Shown here one piece after another: positions 34,054 to 36,809 of a DNA stretch of 36,809 nucleotides. The notes beneath the pieces were generated by a model. The model did no database searches, was not told where the DNA came from, and was given only the letters and a program-made list of their open reading frames with translations. The position numbers were made by a program, and so were the translations under genes. Position 1 is the first letter of the stretch, and the number at the start of each line of letters is the position of its first letter. Where the stretch lies: assembly GCA_031292095.1 (NCBI GenBank), contig JARLHU010000205.1, forward strand, positions 1-36,809, written 5' to 3'. The stretch is from Desulfosporosinus sp. Lineage in GTDB: Bacteria; Bacillota; Desulfitobacteriia; Desulfitobacteriales; Desulfitobacteriaceae.

Positions 34054-34416
34054 TTAAATACCTAACACTTTGCAAATTGTTTGATATAAGACTTCTTCTT
34101 TAAACGGTTTAACGATAAAAGTTTTTGCTCCACTCATTATGGATTCTTTTACCATCTCCTCCTGTCCCATGGCTGATACCATAATCACTTTAGCTCGAGG
34201 GTCAAAAGCTTTGATGGCTTTGAGGGCTTCTAGCCCAGACATCGTTGGCATCGTGATATCCATTGTCACAACATCGGGACGTAATTCTTTATACATATCA
34301 ACACCAATCGCCCCATTTGCCGCTTCTCCTACTATTTCTAAATCATATTTCATTAGCATATTTCGAATGGAAAGTCTCATGAAAGCAGCATCATCAACAA
34401 TAAGTAACTTCTTAAT
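34054..34416 (-). CDS. cheY: CheY response regulator, apparent ATT start
   Basis: The receiver has acceptor Asp in VVTMDITMP, Thr/Ser in MVSAMG and Lys in FIVKPFK. The first ATG (34380) would leave out the first beta strand and the essential acidic pair. Twelve in-frame codons upstream of it encode IKKLLIVDDAAF, exactly the missing part. An in-frame TAG lies directly before the ATT at 34414-34416, and no ATG, GTG or TTG occurs between. GGAG sits nine bases before this ATT. So the protein probably starts at ATT, giving 120 residues. It follows the TetR gene by 42 bp. Confidence 0.88.
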   Translation of the reverse strand: MKKLLIVDDAAFMRLSIRNMLMKYDLEIVGEAANGAIGVDMYKELRPDVVTMDITMPTMSGLEALKAIKAFDPRAKVIMVSAMGQEEMVKESIMSGAKTFIVKPFKEEVLYQTICKVLGI

Positions 34417-34458
34417 CTAACACCACTCCTCTATTTACTTGGTCAATTTTTTTTACGA

Positions 34459-35043
34459 TTAATTCTTAAAAGCATCTAACAACATTTTTAAAGCTGCCAA
34501 GGTATGTGCTTTTAAAGAAAAATTAAAATTGTAAAGGCGCCATCTTAGAACAATAACTCTTTCTAATCCGATAATAAGATCTGCTAAACTTTCCGTATCG
34601 ACTTCTTTCGGCATTTCATTGAAACGTTTAGCATCCTCAATTAAGGATTGAATAGTATTGATACGTTGAGCAAAAATTCCTTTGACCACACCACAAAGTT
34701 CAACTTCATGCATTAATCCCTCATAGGACAGGGTAATTGCCGTTATTTCTGGGTAATTTTCATAATACGTGACATAAGATTCTACAAAATATGTGATGGC
34801 TTCAATGGGTTTCAACTCTTTCAGAGCTAATGATTCTCTAATCGCTTGATCATATTGCGAAAAATAGTCTAGTACCGCCAGAATGAGTTCGTTCTTCGAT
34901 TTATAATGCTTAAAAATGGTTGATTCGGAGATACCCTGCTTTTTCGCCACCTCCCTGGTTGTAAGTCCCTGCAGACCCTGTTCGCTAATAACCTCGATCA
35001 TCGATAAAATTAAGCTTTCTTTAGTGTGTAGTAATTTGGCCAA
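34459..35043 (-). CDS. TetR-family transcriptional regulator
   Basis: DNA-binding repressor type. The helix-turn-helix is LTTREVAKKQGISESTIFKHYKSKNELI. The C-terminal ligand domain has no recognised specificity. The TTG at 35041-35043 is the likely start because GGAGG lies eight bases before it; the ATG at 35058 overlaps that ribosome site and has none itself. About 194 residues. It is the first gene of the co-oriented signalling array, with only 42 bp to cheY and no terminator, so it probably controls the array and itself. Confidence 0.9.
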   Translation of the reverse strand: MAKLLHTKESLILSMIEVISEQGLQGLTTREVAKKQGISESTIFKHYKSKNELILAVLDYFSQYDQAIRESLALKELKPIEAITYFVESYVTYYENYPEITAITLSYEGLMHEVELCGVVKGIFAQRINTIQSLIEDAKRFNEMPKEVDTESLADLIIGLERVIVLRWRLYNFNFSLKAHTLAALKMLLDAFKN

Positions 35044-35059
35044 TAGCTTTTCCTCCATA

Positions 35060-35079
35060 GTGAGTAATCATTTACTTAC
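35060..35079. promoter_or_regulatory. Operator-like dyad upstream of tetR
   Basis: GTGAGTAA-N4-TTTACTTAC type dyad: GTnAGTAA at 35060-35067 and TTACTnAC at 35072-35079, with one mismatched pair. It lies just upstream of the TetR ribosome site, where an autorepressor would bind. Binding is inferred. Confidence 0.5.
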
Positions 35080-35113
35080 CTCTATCGTATAATATAATAC
35101 TTGGTTTCATTAC

Positions 35114-35143
35114 ATTATACTAGCCTTGTTATGTAACATTTAA
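35114..35143 (-). promoter_or_regulatory. Possible promoter of the tetR-che array
   Basis: On the minus strand TTAAAT (35138-35143) and TATAAT (35114-35119) are 18 bases apart. Transcription would begin near 35107, so the operator-like dyad would be in the early leader. The -35 box is weak. Confidence 0.4.
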
Positions 35144-35329
35144 TTGTCTTATTCTGCATTACATGATCTATTGCAACATTATTTATAACTAATCGACAGC
35201 AATATGCCATTTATTTGTGGATACCCGACATTGCCTATTTAAAAATATTATTACAACTAATTTTCTCCCTAATCAGAGTATTTACTCATTATTCTTTAAG
35301 AAAAAACGCTAAAACGATCAGAACCATAA

Positions 35330-35384
35330 ATAAAAGGCATATGGCACTTATCTATTATTACGATAAGTGCCATATGCCTTTTAT
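35330..35384. repeat. Perfect 23-bp inverted repeat with 9-nt loop
   Basis: The arms are 35330-35352 and 35362-35384, perfectly complementary, containing GGCATATGGCACTTATC. The loop is TATTATTAC. There is no flanking T-run. It could be the remnant of a mobile element, a small structured RNA, or a site for a dimeric protein. Confidence 0.9.
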
Positions 35385-35504
35385 CAGACGATACAAGCAG
35401 ATATTTGAAGGCGATTGACCGCGATAATGCCGGTAATAAATAAAAAAGCAACCTATCGTACGTGTCATTCATGTGTACCTCAAAAGGCAAGGAGTGCAAC
35501 GTGC

Positions 35505-35547
35505 AAATCCCCACAAGGCTCAAAAGCGAGCTTTGTGGGGATTTTTT
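35505..35547 (+). terminator. Plus-strand intrinsic terminator without a recognised gene
   Basis: AAATCCCCACAA...GCTC pairs with GAGC...TTGTGGGGATTT, followed by TTTT. No plus-strand gene is recognised upstream; it may end a small RNA. It may also work in the minus direction. Confidence 0.75.
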
Positions 35548-35601
35548 AACTTTTTAAAGGACCTGGGACATTTACCGTTGACAAAACGAATCGGATAAAA
35601 C

Positions 35602-35946
35602 CTATTCTTTTTCAATAAAGCTATACAGAATGTTTACAACCTCTTCGAGAATCTCCAAAGGAGCTTTCTCTGTAAATGCAAAATCTCTTGCAGTTATGTC
35701 TAAGCTTTTTACTTGTTCACACATAATTACCCCAGTTGTTGTCAGGCTATCGTCAATAACAACATGCAGAGGAAATCCGCGTTTACTATTTGTAATTGGA
35801 CAAACTATTGCCATTTTAGTGAGTTTGTTAAAGGTACTATTACTAATAACTAGTGCTGGTCTTTTTCCCTTTTGCTCGTGTCCTAATTGCGGATCAAAAT
35901 CAAGTGTAATAATGTCTCCCTGTTCAGGTATATAATCCGTCACCAT
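35602..35946 (-). CDS. mazF: MazF/PemK-family toxin (endoribonuclease)
   Basis: Type II toxin that cleaves mRNA. The 114 residues match the family: G-D-I-I-T-L-D-F-D-P near the start, GKRPALVISN with the conserved Arg, the CPITN strand, and EQVKSLD with the conserved Asp. The start overlaps the mazE stop by 7 bp, typical for translational coupling of toxin and antitoxin. Confidence 0.93.
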   Translation of the reverse strand: MVTDYIPEQGDIITLDFDPQLGHEQKGKRPALVISNSTFNKLTKMAIVCPITNSKRGFPLHVVIDDSLTTTGVIMCEQVKSLDITARDFAFTEKAPLEILEEVVNILYSFIEKE

Positions 35947-36182
35947 ACTTCACGCCCTTCTGGTTTTCCGGTATCCCATTCGCCACATTTATAATCACCA
36001 GAATACCCAGCCAAGCGCTCTTTCAAAGTCATGTACTTGTTTTTGGTGCGCTTAATGATAATTCGATCAGTCTCAACATCGATCTCAACCTGGTCATTCT
36101 CGCGCAAATTTGTACTATCTAAGATATATTTAGGTATCCGAATTGCATGGCTATTTCCCCATTTTTGTATTTTGGTATACAT
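35940..36182 (-). CDS. mazE: MazE/AbrB-type antitoxin
   Basis: Neutralises the MazF toxin and represses the operon. The N-terminal swapped-hairpin fold is clear: KIQKWGNSHAIRIPK followed by a VEIDVETDRIIIKR strand. The C-terminal tail (about 50-80) is acidic/Trp-containing and would bind MazF. The start at 36182 is chosen over 36242 because GGAGG lies seven bases upstream and the AbrB fold begins there. 80 residues. Confidence 0.92.
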   Translation of the reverse strand: MYTKIQKWGNSHAIRIPKYILDSTNLRENDQVEIDVETDRIIIKRTKNKYMTLKERLAGYSGDYKCGEWDTGKPEGREVW

Positions 36183-36322
36183 AAATTCGCCTCCAACTAC
36201 AGGATATACAATGTATCTACATTTGTCAATATATTGCATCACGAACCAAACGCTGAATAAATGCGTAACGAAGATAATCTTATTTTATAGTTCTGTAAAA
36301 AATTTGCTAATCTAATCTCACC

Positions 36323-36640
36323 TCACTCTCCTCCCCCTTCTAATTCCAACCATTTAAAAAATAATAGTTTTCTGAGTTTAATCTTAATCCCTTTATAACC
36401 GTCTTTGATCTTAAGCCGTGACGAAAAATATATCTTAATTGTATCTTTTTCTACAAATTTATATCTAAGTTGTTCGTCTGCAGGTGGTTCTCCAAGAAAG
36501 ATTTTCGGCACGTAACGACCTGTTACGTCTTCAGTAGAACAAGCTCATCCCCCTAAGGCAGGTTGTTTTTTCATGTCAATTACCACAGATCCGGATCTGG
36601 ACTTGATATATCGCCTTGTTTCTTCATTCATAATAAACAA
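36323..36640 (-). CDS. Candidate selenoprotein with in-frame UGA (U32), HesB/IscA-like
   Basis: A 105-residue frame running through TGA at 36545-36547 (codon 32). The start is TTG 36640 with a perfect GGAGGTGAT site seven bases upstream and a promoter before it. Before the TGA it reads MFIMNEETRRYIKSRSG... ending PALGG; after it ACSTEDVTGRYVPKIFLGEP and on to KLLFFKWLELEGGGE. The layout (an EAxxYI-like start, GG-U-x-C, LGEP, alternating strands) resembles small HesB-like selenoproteins and the CC/Se-motif proteins of Clostridia, where Sec or Cys sits at this place. A SECIS-like hairpin follows the UGA. The stop is TGA 36323-36325. Family assignment is from memory; no search was run. Confidence 0.72.
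36510..36547 (-). promoter_or_regulatory. Bacterial SECIS-like element after the in-frame UGA
   Basis: On the minus strand, after UGA (36545-36547) and 16 nt, ACGTAAC (36522-36528) pairs perfectly with GTTACGT (36510-36516) around the loop AGGUC. The G at loop position 2 is 25 nt from the UGA, within the range known for bacterial SECIS hairpins, which have a G among the first two loop bases. Confidence 0.7.
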
Positions 36641-36686
36641 AATATCACCTCCAAGCGCATATATATAGCCTAAAATCCCGCATTTT

Positions 36687-36715
36687 TTTATACCTACAAG
36701 GAAAAACACTGTAAA
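36687..36715 (-). promoter_or_regulatory. Promoter of the candidate selenoprotein gene
   Basis: On the minus strand TTTACA (36710-36715) and TATAAA (36687-36692) are exactly 17 bases apart. The -10 region lies in the TTGTAGGTATAA motif also found at 91-169. The predicted leader is about 40 nt. Confidence 0.6.
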
Positions 36716-36740
36716 TACGCCTTGGGGAATTCTGAACGGG

Positions 36741-36807
36741 GAACCACAGATTACACATGAAAAGAACGATAAGAGAAACCACAGATTAACACAGATTTCA
36801 CAGATTA
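36741..36807. repeat. Dispersed 'AATCTGTG' repeat, right copy (inverted)
   Basis: GAACCACAGATTACACA at 36741-36757 and AACCACAGATTAACACAGAT with a further unit at 36777-36807 are the reverse complement of the repeat family at 11-40. The region 36716-36809 holds no gene. Confidence 0.7.
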
Positions 36808-36809
36808 AG

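Larger units (their letters stand above)
35144..35601. other. Intergenic region with a long hairpin and a terminator
   Basis: Apart from the 23-bp hairpin (35330-35384) and the plus-strand terminator (35505-35547), no gene is seen. Short open frames on both strands run through the hairpin arms and have no ribosome sites. Confidence 0.6.

Noticed and set aside
35215..35523. Overlapping plus- and minus-strand frames through the hairpin
   Set aside because: The two frames share the palindromic peptide segments RHMALI and KCHMPFI, an artefact of the inverted repeat; no ribosome sites.
35561..35590. CCTGGGACATTTACCG near 35560 as an insertion-sequence end
   Set aside because: It reminded me of some IS termini, but no partner repeat, target duplication or transposase fragment is visible.

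Overview
The window looks like chromosome of a low-to-mid GC, spore-forming anaerobic Firmicute of the Desulfosporosinus/Desulfitobacterium type. The lineage is inferred from a Spo0E-like protein, a LysM-GH18 spore-type hydrolase, an HPr kinase, T-box regulation, GGAGG ribosome sites, many TTG/GTG starts and a probable selenoprotein. No rRNA, tRNA, CRISPR array, prophage or intact insertion sequence was seen.

Left part (1-15400), mostly housekeeping. On the minus strand: serC, a HIT-family protein, hprK (TTG start), a 418-aa membrane protein with an internal duplication, a DAHP synthase with a C-terminal chorismate mutase behind a tandem T-box leader, mutY, and a LysM-GH18 hydrolase. On the plus strand: a two-gene membrane unit (HGSNAT-like acyltransferase, PAP2-type phosphatase). 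Then come small genes (61-aa hypothetical, Spo0E-like, zinc-ribbon), an MsrA-MsrB fusion, a double-CDGSH Fe-S protein, a 54-aa single-span membrane protein and a MazG-like pyrophosphohydrolase.

Middle (15449-35043), a 19.5-kb minus-strand signalling array. In transcription order: TetR regulator, cheY, cheA, cheW, a poly-HAMP MCP, cheR, cheB, a PAS-PAS hybrid kinase cut by an in-frame UAG from its REC end and Hpt, a receiver, a 62-bp inverted repeat, an Hpt protein, a REC-GGDEF-HD-GYP protein, a receiver, a HAMP-GAF kinase with three receivers, a second CheR, and a REC-kinase. That makes four histidine kinases, ten receiver domains and three Hpt domains, with no flagellar genes. The layout suggests a chemosensory system that feeds a phosphorelay and cyclic-di-GMP turnover rather than swimming control. 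The TetR gene at the head, with an operator-like dyad just upstream, probably controls the array.

Right end (35059-36809): intergenic DNA with a perfect 23-bp hairpin and a terminator, a mazEF toxin-antitoxin pair, and a gene that only makes sense if an in-frame UGA is read through. That UGA is followed at the right distance by a bacterial SECIS-like hairpin, so I call it a candidate selenoprotein. The two window ends carry related repeats in opposite orientation.

Most noteworthy: the UGA-containing gene, the UAG-split hybrid kinase, cheY apparently starting at ATT, and the tandem T-box leader with an internal promoter.
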